51,092 bases of DNA, taken from the NCBI GenBank assembly GCA_016744905.1, contig JADGDM010000013.1, positions 1-51,092 of the forward strand, given 5' to 3'. This document shows positions 8,645-16,993 of the stretch, one piece after another. Positions within the stretch are counted from its first letter, which is position 1; every line of letters begins with the position of its first letter. This stretch comes from Sulfurimonadaceae bacterium (GTDB taxonomy: Bacteria; Campylobacterota; Campylobacteria; Campylobacterales; Sulfurimonadaceae). The translations under genes and the position numbers were made by a program. The notes beneath the pieces were generated by a model. That model worked only from the letters and a program-made list of their open reading frames with translations, was not told the origin of the DNA and searched no databases.

Positions 8645-8650
8645 ATTGTA
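8645..8650 (-). promoter_or_regulatory. -10 box of the outer membrane gene
   Basis: TACAAT on the minus strand, about 28 bp before the ATG at 8617. The tandem repeats at 8656-8677 cover the -35 position. Confidence 0.4.
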
Positions 8651-8655
8651 ACATT

Positions 8656-8677
8656 AAACCATTGCAAAACCATTGCA
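8656..8677. promoter_or_regulatory. Perfect 11-bp tandem repeat, response-regulator site candidate
   Basis: AAACCATTGCA occurs twice head to tail (8656-8666 and 8667-8677). One helical turn between repeats is typical of OmpR/PhoB-family response-regulator sites. It lies between the divergent outer membrane gene and cyclophilin gene, directly upstream of the minus-strand -10 box. Confidence 0.5.
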
Positions 8678-8747
8678 ATTGTGTTCTCAAACTGCTATTT
8701 ACTAAATATTACCTATAATGACGGGAATTTAAAACAGGAGCATTAAT

Positions 8748-9380
8748 ATGCGTTATCTACTTATCTTAGTAACAAGTCTATTTTTCATCGGTTCATTCAC
8801 TGCTTGTGAAAGTAATGAATCTAATACCGTCGAATCCCATCAAAGTACAAAACAAAGTACTTCTAATGAACACTCAAAATTAGCCGCGATGCTGGGTAAA
8901 AAAAGTTCGACTTCAAATCCTATTGCTATACTTGAGACAACACAAGGTACTATTGAAATTGAGCTTTTTCCAAATGTTGCACCTAAAACAGTGGAAAATT
9001 TCACTACACATATTAAAAATGGATACTACAATGGTTTAACATTTCACCGTATTATCAAAAATTTCATGATTCAAGGTGGAGATCCAGATGGTACTGGTCG
9101 TGGTGGAAAATCTATCTGGGGTAAATCTTTTGAAGATGAATTTAAAGGGGGCGTTGTATTTGATAAACCAGGCATCTTAGCAATGGCCAATGCTGGTCCA
9201 AACACCAATGGAAGTCAGTTTTTTATCACCACTGTACCCACGCCACATCTAAACGGTCATCACACCATCTTTGGTAAAGTAATCAATGGAATGTCTGTCT
9301 TAAGAGCTTTAGAAAATGTTCCAACAAATAGAAGTGTTCCAGTAGAGAAACAGCTTATTATCAAAGCAAGCTTGCGTTGA
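8748..9380 (+). CDS. Cyclophilin-type peptidyl-prolyl isomerase, lipoprotein
   Basis: 210 aa. A lipoprotein signal peptide ends at Cys20 (SFTAC), then a Ser/Thr/Gln linker to about residue 55, then a complete cyclophilin domain. Active-site signatures are visible: [15 protein letters not shown] (catalytic Arg), NGSQFFITT and [12 protein letters not shown]. It should catalyse cis-trans isomerisation of proline bonds during folding of exported proteins, anchored to a membrane. AGGAG lies 7 nt before ATG, with TATAAT at 8714-8719. Confidence 0.92.
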   Translation: MRYLLILVTSLFFIGSFTACESNESNTVESHQSTKQSTSNEHSKLAAMLGKKSSTSNPIAILETTQGTIEIELFPNVAPKTVENFTTHIKNGYYNGLTFHRIIKNFMIQGGDPDGTGRGGKSIWGKSFEDEFKGGVVFDKPGILAMANAGPNTNGSQFFITTVPTPHLNGHHTIFGKVINGMSVLRALENVPTNRSVPVEKQLIIKASLR

Positions 9381-9401
9381 TAAATACAGGTCTTCAAAAT
9401 A

Positions 9402-9432
9402 AGTATGCGTTGTATTTAGAATAACGCATACT
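9402..9432. terminator. Convergent stem-loop between cyclophilin and porin genes
   Basis: A 10-bp perfect stem, AGTATGCGTT (9402-9411) with AACGCATACT (9423-9432), and an 11-nt loop, placed between two convergent genes. On the minus strand it is followed by TATTTTG, so it terminates the porin transcript better than the plus one. Confidence 0.6.
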
Positions 9433-9450
9433 AAAGAAGTTATTGATGGC

Positions 9451-10695
9451 TTAGAAAAACCATTGAGATACTAAACGTACTCTCTCAACACCCTTATTTC
9501 CGGTATCAACACCATATGAATCTTTTTGATAATACATACCAACTTTGGTTGTATTTCCACGTAAATACCAATTGATTCCAGCGATGGCTGATTTAACTTG
9601 GTAATCTTTTGTCTCTGAATCAAATCTTTCCCAAGACTCATATCTAGCAAATGGTGCGATATATCCTAAGTCAACAAATACATACTCACCTGTCACATAG
9701 TAACCAGTAGAGCTACCCGTAGTCACGTCAGTCGTTGCTTTCCAATCTTCCACAACCCCAGCAAAATCAAAATACTCTGCTTGTAAGAAAAGACCATTGT
9801 AATGCGCTGAAATTTCATAATTTTGCAACTCTCTGCTCAAATCGAATGAACCTCCAGCTGATGTGGAGCCTTTAAGCTTAGGAATTATCCAATAAGAAGC
9901 ACCAACACTAAAGTGTTTACCCTTACCAAAATATGTCTCTGTTCTTTTAGTCTCTTCCCAACCATCAAATGGAGAAACTCTCACTTTTCCACCTACAAAG
10001 TAGCTCTGTTCTGTCAAAGTAACCGTAGAAGCTTTTCCACCAGATGCATCAATAATCTTATCAGGACTTGAAGAGTCACCTGCAGCAATTTGATAGTGAA
10101 TTTTCTTTTTCCAATCTCCATAAACCTGAGCATTGGTACCACGACGGTTAAACGATATATATTGCGCAGCTGCGTCGGCTACATACGGTCTATCATAAGC
10201 GATAACGCGTGCTGACTTTACCGTTTCTGTACGAGAAACATCGATCTTAGCGCGGTACAGTTTGTAGTTTATTAAAGAAGTTCCATGTGGTTTTTTGATT
10301 TTAACATAAGCATCACCAACATTAAAATTACCCTCAGTATTTTGGATTCCGTAGTTTGATTTATCATTACGAACATCCATAACAAAAGAGGCGTGTTTAC
10401 CAAAACCAGCAGCTACCTCAAAACGTACACGTCTAAGATATGCATCGGTAAGATCAGTATTTTCTTTTGCACCACGATAGTCAATTTGTTCATTTTCAAA
10501 AGTACCTTGAATACGGACACCCGCTTTTAACCACATATCGGGTGCATCATCAGGTACAAACTTCATATTAATATGTGTCTGTTTACCTAAGATAAAGTCA
10601 GGTGACTTTTGATCGATAATTGTAATTTCATTTGCAGAAGCTGCCATAGTTGCCATTACTAAAGATGTAAATGCACTAAATAGGACTTTTTTCAT
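9451..10695 (-). CDS. Phosphate-selective porin (OprO/OprP family)
   Basis: About 414 aa from the ATG at 10695, which has GGGAGAG just upstream and begins a normal signal peptide (MKKVLFSAFTSLVMATMAASA); an in-frame ATG at 10725 lacks these. The body resembles OprO/OprP porins: WLKAGVRIQGTFEN, LRRVRFEVAAGFGKHASF, and a run of beta strands ending VRLVSQWFF with terminal Phe. These trimeric channels pass phosphate or polyphosphate through the outer membrane. It is divergent from a PiT phosphate transporter, with 11-bp TTAC repeats at its promoter, which supports the phosphate assignment. Confidence 0.85.
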   Translation of the reverse strand: MKKVLFSAFTSLVMATMAASANEITIIDQKSPDFILGKQTHINMKFVPDDAPDMWLKAGVRIQGTFENEQIDYRGAKENTDLTDAYLRRVRFEVAAGFGKHASFVMDVRNDKSNYGIQNTEGNFNVGDAYVKIKKPHGTSLINYKLYRAKIDVSRTETVKSARVIAYDRPYVADAAAQYISFNRRGTNAQVYGDWKKKIHYQIAAGDSSSPDKIIDASGGKASTVTLTEQSYFVGGKVRVSPFDGWEETKRTETYFGKGKHFSVGASYWIIPKLKGSTSAGGSFDLSRELQNYEISAHYNGLFLQAEYFDFAGVVEDWKATTDVTTGSSTGYYVTGEYVFVDLGYIAPFARYESWERFDSETKDYQVKSAIAGINWYLRGNTTKVGMYYQKDSYGVDTGNKGVERVRLVSQWFF

Positions 10696-10724
10696 TGAAC
10701 TCTCCCAAGTTTTTAAGTGACACA

Positions 10725-10730
10725 ATTGTA
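10725..10730 (-). promoter_or_regulatory. -10 box of the porin gene
   Basis: TACAAT on the minus strand, 30 bp before the porin ATG and 12 bp from the nearest TTAC repeat, the layout of a promoter activated by a PhoB-type regulator. Confidence 0.45.
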
Positions 10731-10741
10731 GAACACTTTGA

Positions 10742-10767
10742 TTACAGTAAGGTTACATAGATGTTAC
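10742..10767 (+). promoter_or_regulatory. Pho-box-like triple direct repeat, porin side
   Basis: TTAC begins at 10742, 10753 and 10764, exactly 11 bp apart, in the contexts TTACAG, TTACAT and TTACGT. PhoB/PhoP-type regulators bind 11-bp direct repeats; the Bacillus PhoP repeat is TTNACA-like. The block covers the -35 region of the divergent porin promoter. Confidence 0.6.
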
Positions 10768-10811
10768 GTCTGAACTAAAAAATAGAGCCTATATATGTAA
10801 GACTATTCATA

Positions 10812-10837
10812 CAACAATGTTCGTAACCTTGTTGTAA
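10812..10837 (-). promoter_or_regulatory. Pho-box-like direct repeats, transporter side
   Basis: On the minus strand TTAC occurs at 10837-10834 and 10826-10823, again 11 bp apart, with a weaker third unit (GTTG) one turn further at 10815-10812. They end 11 bp before a GATAAT -10 box (10849-10854) for the transporter gene, mirroring the porin side. Confidence 0.55.
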
Positions 10838-10882
10838 TCTAATTAGAGGATAATTCGCCAACTTAAATCAAGAAGGTCACGA

Positions 10883-12367
10883 ATGTTTTCTACAAAAGAG
10901 AATTTAATTGCATTTTATGCAATGCTTATTTCAACGGTTGTTTTCCTATTTTGGGGATTTGACTATATCAATAATAACTACACCATCTTTGTTCTTGCAA
11001 CAGCCTTTGGTCTATTTATGGCCTTTAATATTGGTGGTAATGATGTAGCCAACTCATTTGGAACCAGTGTTGGTGCTAAAACTTTAACCATTAAACAAGC
11101 ACTAATTATTGCAGCTGTTTTTGAAATCTCTGGAGCCATGATTGCCGGTGGAGAAGTAACCAAAACAATTCGTAAAGGGATTGTAAACCTAGAAGGTATG
11201 ATTTTCGATCCTATGCTTTTTGTATTTGTAATGATGGGCGCGCTACTGGCTGCGGGAACATGGTTACTCATCGCAACAAAACGCGGTCTACCTGTCTCAA
11301 CAACCCACTCTATTGTTGGTGGTATCGTTGGAGCTTCTTTAACATTAGGCGCCGTTGTTTCAACAGAAGGTCAAAGTGCAATGGATATGGTGCAATGGAG
11401 TAAAATTTCTATGATAGCTGCTTCATGGGTTCTTTCTCCTTTACTAGGTGGTCTTCTATCTTATGCTATATACTGGTATTTAAAGAAAAATATACTTGAT
11501 TATAATGATGTTGCAGAAGCAAAAATCGAAGCTGCAAAATTAAAAATTGCAGATCTTAAGACACAACTTCAAGTAGAAAACCTTGATGAAGACACTTCAA
11601 TAAGATTAAAAAATGAACTGCATGAACAACAAGATGTGACTAAGAAATCAAATGCATTTCGCGCTATTCGTAAACATGTACCCATTGCGACTGCCTTCGC
11701 TGCAGCGATTATTACAGGTATGATGCTGTTTAAAGGTCTTAAAAAACTACACTTTGATCTAAGCACTATGGATGTTGTATTTATTCTAGCTGCCTTTACT
11801 GCATTGGCTTATGGTTTCTCTTACGCTATTGTAAAAGTAATGCGAAAAGACACCCCTAAAAAAGCAACAATTCGTGTGTTTTCAATGCTTCAAATCTTCA
11901 CTGCCTCTGCATTTGCATTCTCTCATGGTGCCAATGATATTGCCAATGCAATCGGGCCATTTGCTGCCATCATTGATGTCCTAGCAACGGGTGAGATCAA
12001 CTCTAAAGCACCAGTACCCGCTATCGCAATGCTTACCTTTGGTATTGCGCTTATCGTAGGTCTATGGTTCATCGGTAAAGAAGTTATCGCTACCGTTGGT
12101 GGACGTTTGGCAGAGATCTTTCCAGTAACTGGTTTCGCAGCAGAGTTGGGTGCCAGCGCCGTTATCTTAGGTGCTACAAAACTGGGCATCCCAGTCTCAT
12201 CAACACACATCTTAATTGGTGCAGTAATCGGGATTGGTGTACTTAATAAAGATGCAAACTGGAGTCTAATGAAACCAATCGCAATGGCATGGGTAATTAC
12301 TCTACCAGCCGCAGGATTGATGGCTTCTGCATTCTTTTTAATTCTAAAAGTATCTTTTGGATATTAA
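10883..12367 (+). CDS. Inorganic phosphate transporter, PiT family
   Basis: 494 aa inner-membrane permease. The two family-defining repeats are present: GGNDVANSFG near residue 52 and HGANDIANAIGP near residue 350, each within a bundle of hydrophobic helices. A cytosolic helical loop (about residues 205-255, rich in Lys, Gln and Glu) separates the halves, as usual in PiT. It co-transports phosphate, often as metal phosphate, with a cation. The upstream direct repeats and divergent phosphate porin suggest induction by phosphate limitation, although classical PitA is often constitutive; sulfate or another anion is a less likely substrate. Confidence 0.93.
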   Translation: MFSTKENLIAFYAMLISTVVFLFWGFDYINNNYTIFVLATAFGLFMAFNIGGNDVANSFGTSVGAKTLTIKQALIIAAVFEISGAMIAGGEVTKTIRKGIVNLEGMIFDPMLFVFVMMGALLAAGTWLLIATKRGLPVSTTHSIVGGIVGASLTLGAVVSTEGQSAMDMVQWSKISMIAASWVLSPLLGGLLSYAIYWYLKKNILDYNDVAEAKIEAAKLKIADLKTQLQVENLDEDTSIRLKNELHEQQDVTKKSNAFRAIRKHVPIATAFAAAIITGMMLFKGLKKLHFDLSTMDVVFILAAFTALAYGFSYAIVKVMRKDTPKKATIRVFSMLQIFTASAFAFSHGANDIANAIGPFAAIIDVLATGEINSKAPVPAIAMLTFGIALIVGLWFIGKEVIATVGGRLAEIFPVTGFAAELGASAVILGATKLGIPVSSTHILIGAVIGIGVLNKDANWSLMKPIAMAWVITLPAAGLMASAFFLILKVSFGY

Positions 12368-12373
12368 ACGAAG

Positions 12374-12394
12374 AAGGGGAAATTTCCCTTTTTT
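12374..12394. terminator. Bidirectional intrinsic terminator
   Basis: AAGGG (12374-12378) pairs with CCCTT (12386-12390), and the inner AAATTT can pair further. A run of T to 12394 serves the plus-strand transporter transcript; the A-rich left flank is weaker for folP, which ends at 12401 on the minus strand. Confidence 0.6.
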
Positions 12395-12400
12395 AAGAGA

Positions 12401-13540
12401 CTAAGCGCGTAAGGCTTTAAAAACTTTTAGAGCTTGCACGTGTTCTTTCACATCATGCACTCTTAAAATAGACGCTCCATTTTCTAAAGCTTGATGATGT
12501 AAAATCAAACTCCCACTTAAACGTTCACTGACTGCTGAAGGTGAAATCATATCGATAAGTGACTTCCGACTGGCACCCACTAACTGTTCACACCCTAAGT
12601 ATGAGAAATGCTCTAAGTTATTAATTAAAGAGAGATTATGTTCCAGTGTTTTACCAAAACCAATCCCAACATCTAAAATAATATCTTTGACACCATAGCG
12701 CGCTGCCTTCTCTAAACGTTCTTCAAAAAATAGACCCACATCTTGTAAGAGATTATCATATTTTGGAGTATCTTGCATCATAGCAGGAGTCCCTTGCATA
12801 TGCATAATTACAGCGCTTGCTCCGTTTTGAGCTGTAATTTCACACAGTTCATCATTGGCTAAACCCGTAATATCATTGGTCATTGAAAATCCATGTTCAA
12901 GTGCGTACGCTACTACTTTTGGGGCATAAGAATCTATACTAAAACGTACTCTCTCATACAGCTTTTCACTCTTGACTAAATCAATAATCTCACGAACTCT
13001 TTCTAACTCTTCATTTTCATGCACTGGTGCGCTACCTGGGCGAGAAGAGACACCACCGATATCAATAATATCAGCACCCTCTTCTATCATAGCATCTAGC
13101 CGACTCAGCGCACTGGTAGTATCAAAACGACTTTGTGCATAAAAGCTGTCATCATTGGCATTTAAAATACCCATGATTTTGGCCTTAGGTGTTTCACCTA
13201 TAGTCATGTACAATTTAAGCTTGTGCGCTACCTCTTTAAGCCCAAAAGGTTGCGCCAACTCTTTACGACTTAAAACTTCCATCTGCTTACTCGTCCCAAT
13301 TAAAAGCACATCGACATAAGGATCTTGTGCGATGATAGTACCACGTGGAACGGCTAAATCAGCCCCTATAGAGAGGGCATCTTGTTTTAAGATATTTGCA
13401 GCACCAACATGCAGTTGCTTAATTAAAAAGAGATGGGATTGAGCTTTAGAGGCAAGAATTTTTTTACCGCCACTGTCTACTTTTAAAGTCGAGAGTAACG
13501 CTTTAATATTGGTTTGCGAATTAAGTTTTTCAACGTGCAT
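12401..13540 (-). CDS. folP: Dihydropteroate synthase
   Basis: 379 aa, about 100 residues longer than typical FolP because of an N-terminal extension, as in other Campylobacterota. Core signatures are GILNANDDSF (pterin site), IGGVSSRPGS (pABA/diphosphate loop), IDSY, MTNDITG, DVGIGFGKT and the final RVHDV. It condenses 6-hydroxymethyl-dihydropterin diphosphate with p-aminobenzoate in folate synthesis. Its start overlaps the end of holB by 11 bp, the last gene of the rppH-lysC-hobA-holB-folP block. Contains one AGCGCGCT palindrome (12707). Confidence 0.95.
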   Translation of the reverse strand: MHVEKLNSQTNIKALLSTLKVDSGGKKILASKAQSHLFLIKQLHVGAANILKQDALSIGADLAVPRGTIIAQDPYVDVLLIGTSKQMEVLSRKELAQPFGLKEVAHKLKLYMTIGETPKAKIMGILNANDDSFYAQSRFDTTSALSRLDAMIEEGADIIDIGGVSSRPGSAPVHENEELERVREIIDLVKSEKLYERVRFSIDSYAPKVVAYALEHGFSMTNDITGLANDELCEITAQNGASAVIMHMQGTPAMMQDTPKYDNLLQDVGLFFEERLEKAARYGVKDIILDVGIGFGKTLEHNLSLINNLEHFSYLGCEQLVGASRKSLIDMISPSAVSERLSGSLILHHQALENGASILRVHDVKEHVQALKVFKALRA

Positions 13541-14153
13541 TTTGAGGACTTGGTAAAAATTTCATTAAAACATTCACAATCACAACCTTCGCATTTGCAT
13601 TTAAATCCAGCAACTTATATGCTTGTTCAAACGATTCAAGTTGTGCACCATTAAGTGTCATTTTTTCGATAATAGTGGCTTGAAAAAAAAGATCTTCAAT
13701 AATCGCTTTTGCCTCATGCTTTTTAGTATAATCATGTCCCTTTGAGAACTCAAAAAGCTGAGCCAAGTCCATACGAGACATCGATATATCAAGCGTATTA
13801 TGCGTACGTTTTTGATTTAGGCTGACCACACGTAAACGCGAAAGTATTGTAGGAAGTAAAACAGATTTGTTAGGTACGATTAGAATAAATTCTATATTTT
13901 TTGGTGGTTCTTCTAAAACTTTAAGAAGAGAGTTTTGTGAGACAGGATTAATACTCTTACCTGCGATAATAATATACTTTGTTGCACTCTCACTAATGTA
14001 CGCCTCCGCCACTGCTGCTTTAGCATGTTCTATTTTGATATCATCTTCAATAAAACCAACTACTCGAAAAGGGTGTAACTCCTCTTTAAGTTCACTAAAA
14101 CGCTCTTCATAATTTTCACAAACTATGATGTGACTACGGACATAATCACTCAT
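13530..14153 (-). CDS. holB: DNA polymerase III delta' subunit
   Basis: 207 aa from ATG 14153 (MSDYVRSH), which overlaps the hobA stop by 8 bp; an upstream in-frame ATG at 14183 would run deeper into hobA. It contains the clamp-loader features IIAGKSINPVSQNSLLKVLEEPP and ILPTILSRLR-like segments (here LLPTILSRLRVVSL), the delta' SRC-like region without a P-loop. It is shorter than E. coli HolB, as in Helicobacter. It forms part of the complex loading the beta clamp. The identification also rests on position between hobA and folP. Confidence 0.88.
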   Translation of the reverse strand: MSDYVRSHIIVCENYEERFSELKEELHPFRVVGFIEDDIKIEHAKAAVAEAYISESATKYIIIAGKSINPVSQNSLLKVLEEPPKNIEFILIVPNKSVLLPTILSRLRVVSLNQKRTHNTLDISMSRMDLAQLFEFSKGHDYTKKHEAKAIIEDLFFQATIIEKMTLNGAQLESFEQAYKLLDLNANAKVVIVNVLMKFLPSPQNAR

Positions 14154-14694
14154 CAATATCAACTTCTCCAAAAAGTGCTGCACTCAGTGAAGTATTAAAG
14201 AGTTCAAAAAGTTGAAGCAGTTGAATATCCAGTTTTTTATCATAAGACTTCAATGTCAGTGCATTGATAAACACTTCATCCATAATCCAAAGATATGATT
14301 CATCATTACGCTTTGCGATATCAGCGCGCTTATCATCACCACGTCCGACATACCAGAAGATATAATCGCCCTTATAGGTAATATCAAGCATATCATCAAT
14401 CACATCAATCATCTCACCACCACTCACGCTATCAAAGCTTGGGTAGAGACTGTCCAATGAGACAATAGGAATAATAGGACGTTCATTAGAGGTTTTATTC
14501 AGTGTAGTAAGAATATAGGTTTCAAACCATTTTCGCTCACTGTCTGTAATAAGGATAAGGGTTTTACTCTCTAAGATATGACGAAGTGCTTGAAGCGTTG
14601 CTGCACTCCACTCGAAGCGCGATTCTTCTATCCAGTTCATCATGGCACCACGAGCGCGTATCGTCTCTAGTGTCCATGAATCAAATGCAGGCAT
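14146..14694 (-). CDS. hobA: DnaA initiator-associating protein HobA
   Basis: 182 aa, the length of H. pylori HobA (HP1230). It has a flavodoxin/SIS-like alpha-beta fold pattern, with recognisable segments SWTLETIRARGAMMNWIEE, LILITDSERKWFE and YIFWYVGRGDDKRADIAKR. HobA tetramers bind domain I-II of DnaA and promote its assembly at oriC; it is the counterpart of E. coli DiaA and is limited to Campylobacterota. It lies 2 bp after lysC and overlaps holB. Contains an AGCGCGCT palindrome at 14323. Confidence 0.9.
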   Translation of the reverse strand: MPAFDSWTLETIRARGAMMNWIEESRFEWSAATLQALRHILESKTLILITDSERKWFETYILTTLNKTSNERPIIPIVSLDSLYPSFDSVSGGEMIDVIDDMLDITYKGDYIFWYVGRGDDKRADIAKRNDESYLWIMDEVFINALTLKSYDKKLDIQLLQLFELFNTSLSAALFGEVDIDE

Positions 14695-14696
14695 GT

Positions 14697-15908
14697 TTAT
14701 TTTTCTAGCTCATAGATAGCATGAAGAGAACGTACTGCTAATTCAGCATATTTTTCATCAATAACCATAGAAACTTTAATCTCAGAAGTTGAGATCATAT
14801 TGATATTAATACTTTCAACTGCCATTGTTTTAAAAGCTTTAGCAGCCACACCAGTGTGTGATTTCATTCCTACACCAACAATAGAAACCTTACAGATACC
14901 CTCATCATAAGAGACTTCTTTGATTTCATCATTATCAATGAATTTTTTCACTACATCTTTAGCATCAATCAATTCATTTGATGGAACCGTAAAATCTATT
15001 GAGGTGTTTCCCTCTTTAGACGACGTTTGGATAATCATATCTATGTTTACTTCAGCTTCTGAAAGTGCAGAGAAGATATCTGAAGCGATACCCGGGCGAT
15101 CAATAACTCCACTCATTGAGATACGTGCTTGATTTCTATCCAGTGCGATTCCGCTTACTAGTGGTTTTTCCATGATATTTTCTTCCTTAGTGATTAATGT
15201 TCCTTCTGCATCTGAGAAGCTAGATCGGGTTACAAGATTTACATTGAGTTTTTTAGCCATCTCAACAGAGCGGTTTTGCAGAACCTTAGCACCTAAAGAA
15301 GCCAATTCTAACATCTCATCATAAGAGATCTCATTTAACTTTTTAGCATGTGGTTCGATACGTGGATCGGTAGTATAGATACCATCAACATCCGTATAGA
15401 TTTCACAAAGTTCTGCGCCCAGCGCGCCAGCCAATGCAACAGCAGAGAGATCAGAACCTCCACGACCAAGCGTTGTAATTTTTCCACTTTCACTCACACC
15501 TTGAAAACCAGCGACCACAACAACTCTTCCTCGCTTTACTTCTGCATGAATATACTGAGGATCAATATTTTCAATACGTGCCTTAGTATGTACATCATCA
15601 GTTATAATACCAGCCGCACGTCCACTCATAGACAGTGCGTTGTGTCCCATCTCATTAAGTGCAATAGAGAGTAGTGAAGCAGTAACGCGCTCACCTGAAC
15701 TTAAAAGCATATCTACTTCTGCACGCATTGGCGTTTTAGAAAAATGCTCTGCATAACCTACAAGCTTGTTCGTCTCACCACTCATCGCAGAGACAACTGC
15801 AACCACGTCATTACCTTCATTTAAGGTTTTAGATATACGATTTGCCACGTTTTGAATACGTTCTAAATCACCAACACTTGTTCCACCAAATTTTTGAACT
15901 ATCAACAT
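14697..15908 (-). CDS. lysC: Aspartate kinase
   Basis: 403 aa. The N-terminal kinase domain starts IVQKFGGTSVG and has LLSSGERVTASLLS, FQGVSESGKITTLGRGGSDLSAVALA and the EIYTDVDGIYTTDPR loop. Two ACT domains follow (about residues 260-400, for example SMSGVIDRPGIASDIF and SIVGVGMKSHTGVAAK), which bind feedback inhibitors such as lysine or threonine. It phosphorylates aspartate, the first step to lysine, diaminopimelate, threonine and methionine. It abuts rppH (stop at 15909) and is followed by hobA. Confidence 0.96.
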   Translation of the reverse strand: MLIVQKFGGTSVGDLERIQNVANRISKTLNEGNDVVAVVSAMSGETNKLVGYAEHFSKTPMRAEVDMLLSSGERVTASLLSIALNEMGHNALSMSGRAAGIITDDVHTKARIENIDPQYIHAEVKRGRVVVVAGFQGVSESGKITTLGRGGSDLSAVALAGALGAELCEIYTDVDGIYTTDPRIEPHAKKLNEISYDEMLELASLGAKVLQNRSVEMAKKLNVNLVTRSSFSDAEGTLITKEENIMEKPLVSGIALDRNQARISMSGVIDRPGIASDIFSALSEAEVNIDMIIQTSSKEGNTSIDFTVPSNELIDAKDVVKKFIDNDEIKEVSYDEGICKVSIVGVGMKSHTGVAAKAFKTMAVESININMISTSEIKVSMVIDEKYAELAVRSLHAIYELEK

Positions 15909-16379
15909 TTATAAAAGTCCCTCTTTCTCAAAATACTCTAAAACCTCTTGATACACACCTTGTTTAAAGTGTGCCAATCTTCCAAGAAGACCATCATAAG
16001 GTACAAATTCATGTTTATCAAACTCAGGATGCTCGGTATCAAGGTTAATCTCTGCATCTTCGTTTAATTTGACTAAAAAATAACGTTGTGTTTGACCCTT
16101 ATAGGGTGTCATTTTTTTAGCTATTTTTTTCGGAAAATCATATGATATCCATTCTGGATATTCTGCCACAATTTTTACACTGTTTGTTCCGATCTCTTCT
16201 TCTAACTCACGAAGCAGTGCGACTTCTGGTGTTTCACCTGCATCAATACCCCCTTGAGGAAATTGCCAAATACCCTCAATATCAGAACGCTGTGCAATAA
16301 ATACCTCTTTTTTATCTGGGTATGAAGATGAGACAATAACCGCTGCTACATTGGGTCTATAATCTGGTTTTTTACTCAA
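15909..16379 (-). CDS. rppH: RNA pyrophosphohydrolase, Nudix family
   Basis: 156 aa. The complete Nudix box GGIDAGETPEVALLRELEEE plus IG is present (about residues 44-66), after the typical N-terminus YRPNVAAVIVSS and FIAQRSDIEGIWQFPQGG. RppH removes pyrophosphate from 5'-triphosphorylated RNA, triggering decay; the Helicobacter homologue is HP1228. It is the first gene of the operon, with a minus-strand TATAAT at 16418-16423. The start codon is TTG-like on the minus strand (about 16379). Confidence 0.9.
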   Translation of the reverse strand: MSKKPDYRPNVAAVIVSSSYPDKKEVFIAQRSDIEGIWQFPQGGIDAGETPEVALLRELEEEIGTNSVKIVAEYPEWISYDFPKKIAKKMTPYKGQTQRYFLVKLNEDAEINLDTEHPEFDKHEFVPYDGLLGRLAHFKQGVYQEVLEYFEKEGLL

Positions 16380-16492
16380 TTTAAAAGCCTTAAATTTTCA
16401 TCATTTATATTTTCGAAATTATAGTAAAAAACGGCTAAGACCTCACTTATTTTAAGTGTTCAGTCGTTATACTAAAATAAAAAGTTGGTCTT

Positions 16493-16993
16493 ATGAAATT
16501 AAATGTACTTTGGGATAATTTTTTTACAACTGATTCTGAGCAGAGTGAAAATGAGTTTTTACGTGAAATTCCACTTTTTGATAGCCTCAAAAACTCTGAA
16601 ATAGTTCGATTAGAACGTAATTTACACATACGTAAGTACAAAGAAAATGAGACTATTTTTGCAGAAGGTGAACCGGGTGCGGCTCTTTATATCATCAAAA
16701 AAGGTTTTGTAAACATCTATAAAATGAACGGCGACGATAAGATTCTTCTAGTACGTCTACTTCCAGGAAACTTTTTTGGAGAGCTGGCACTTTTTGATGA
16801 GTCACCGCGTAGTGCCACTGCCATCGCCACAAAAGAGAGTACACTTTACGCACTTAGTCAAGCTGATTTGGCTCAATTCTCAGAGAAAAATCCTGATATT
16901 GGTTTCAAAATCAGTATGCGTCTTGGGGGTATATTGTCCCAACGCCTAAGAATGGCAAATACACAGATAGAAGCGAAAAATAGCGATGTTTAA
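16493..16993 (+). CDS. Cyclic-nucleotide-binding domain protein
   Basis: 166 aa, a single CNB domain (about residues 20-140) with short flanks and no DNA-binding or kinase domain. The phosphate-binding cassette FFGELALFDESPRSATA keeps the Glu and Arg that contact cNMP ribose and phosphate in CRP-type domains, so ligand binding is plausible. It starts a run that overlaps the AI-2E permease gene by 8 bp. TATACT at 16468-16473 is a likely -10. Ligand and output are unknown; a cyclase-like gene at 3381 is the only candidate source seen here. Confidence 0.85.
   Translation: MKLNVLWDNFFTTDSEQSENEFLREIPLFDSLKNSEIVRLERNLHIRKYKENETIFAEGEPGAALYIIKKGFVNIYKMNGDDKILLVRLLPGNFFGELALFDESPRSATAIATKESTLYALSQADLAQFSEKNPDIGFKISMRLGGILSQRLRMANTQIEAKNSDV

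Noticed and set aside
10978-11271. Minus-strand frames within the phosphate transporter gene
   Set aside because: Antisense shadows of a well-conserved membrane protein gene.
13867-14112. 81-codon + strand frame inside holB
   Set aside because: Antisense shadow; holB is supported by motif and synteny.
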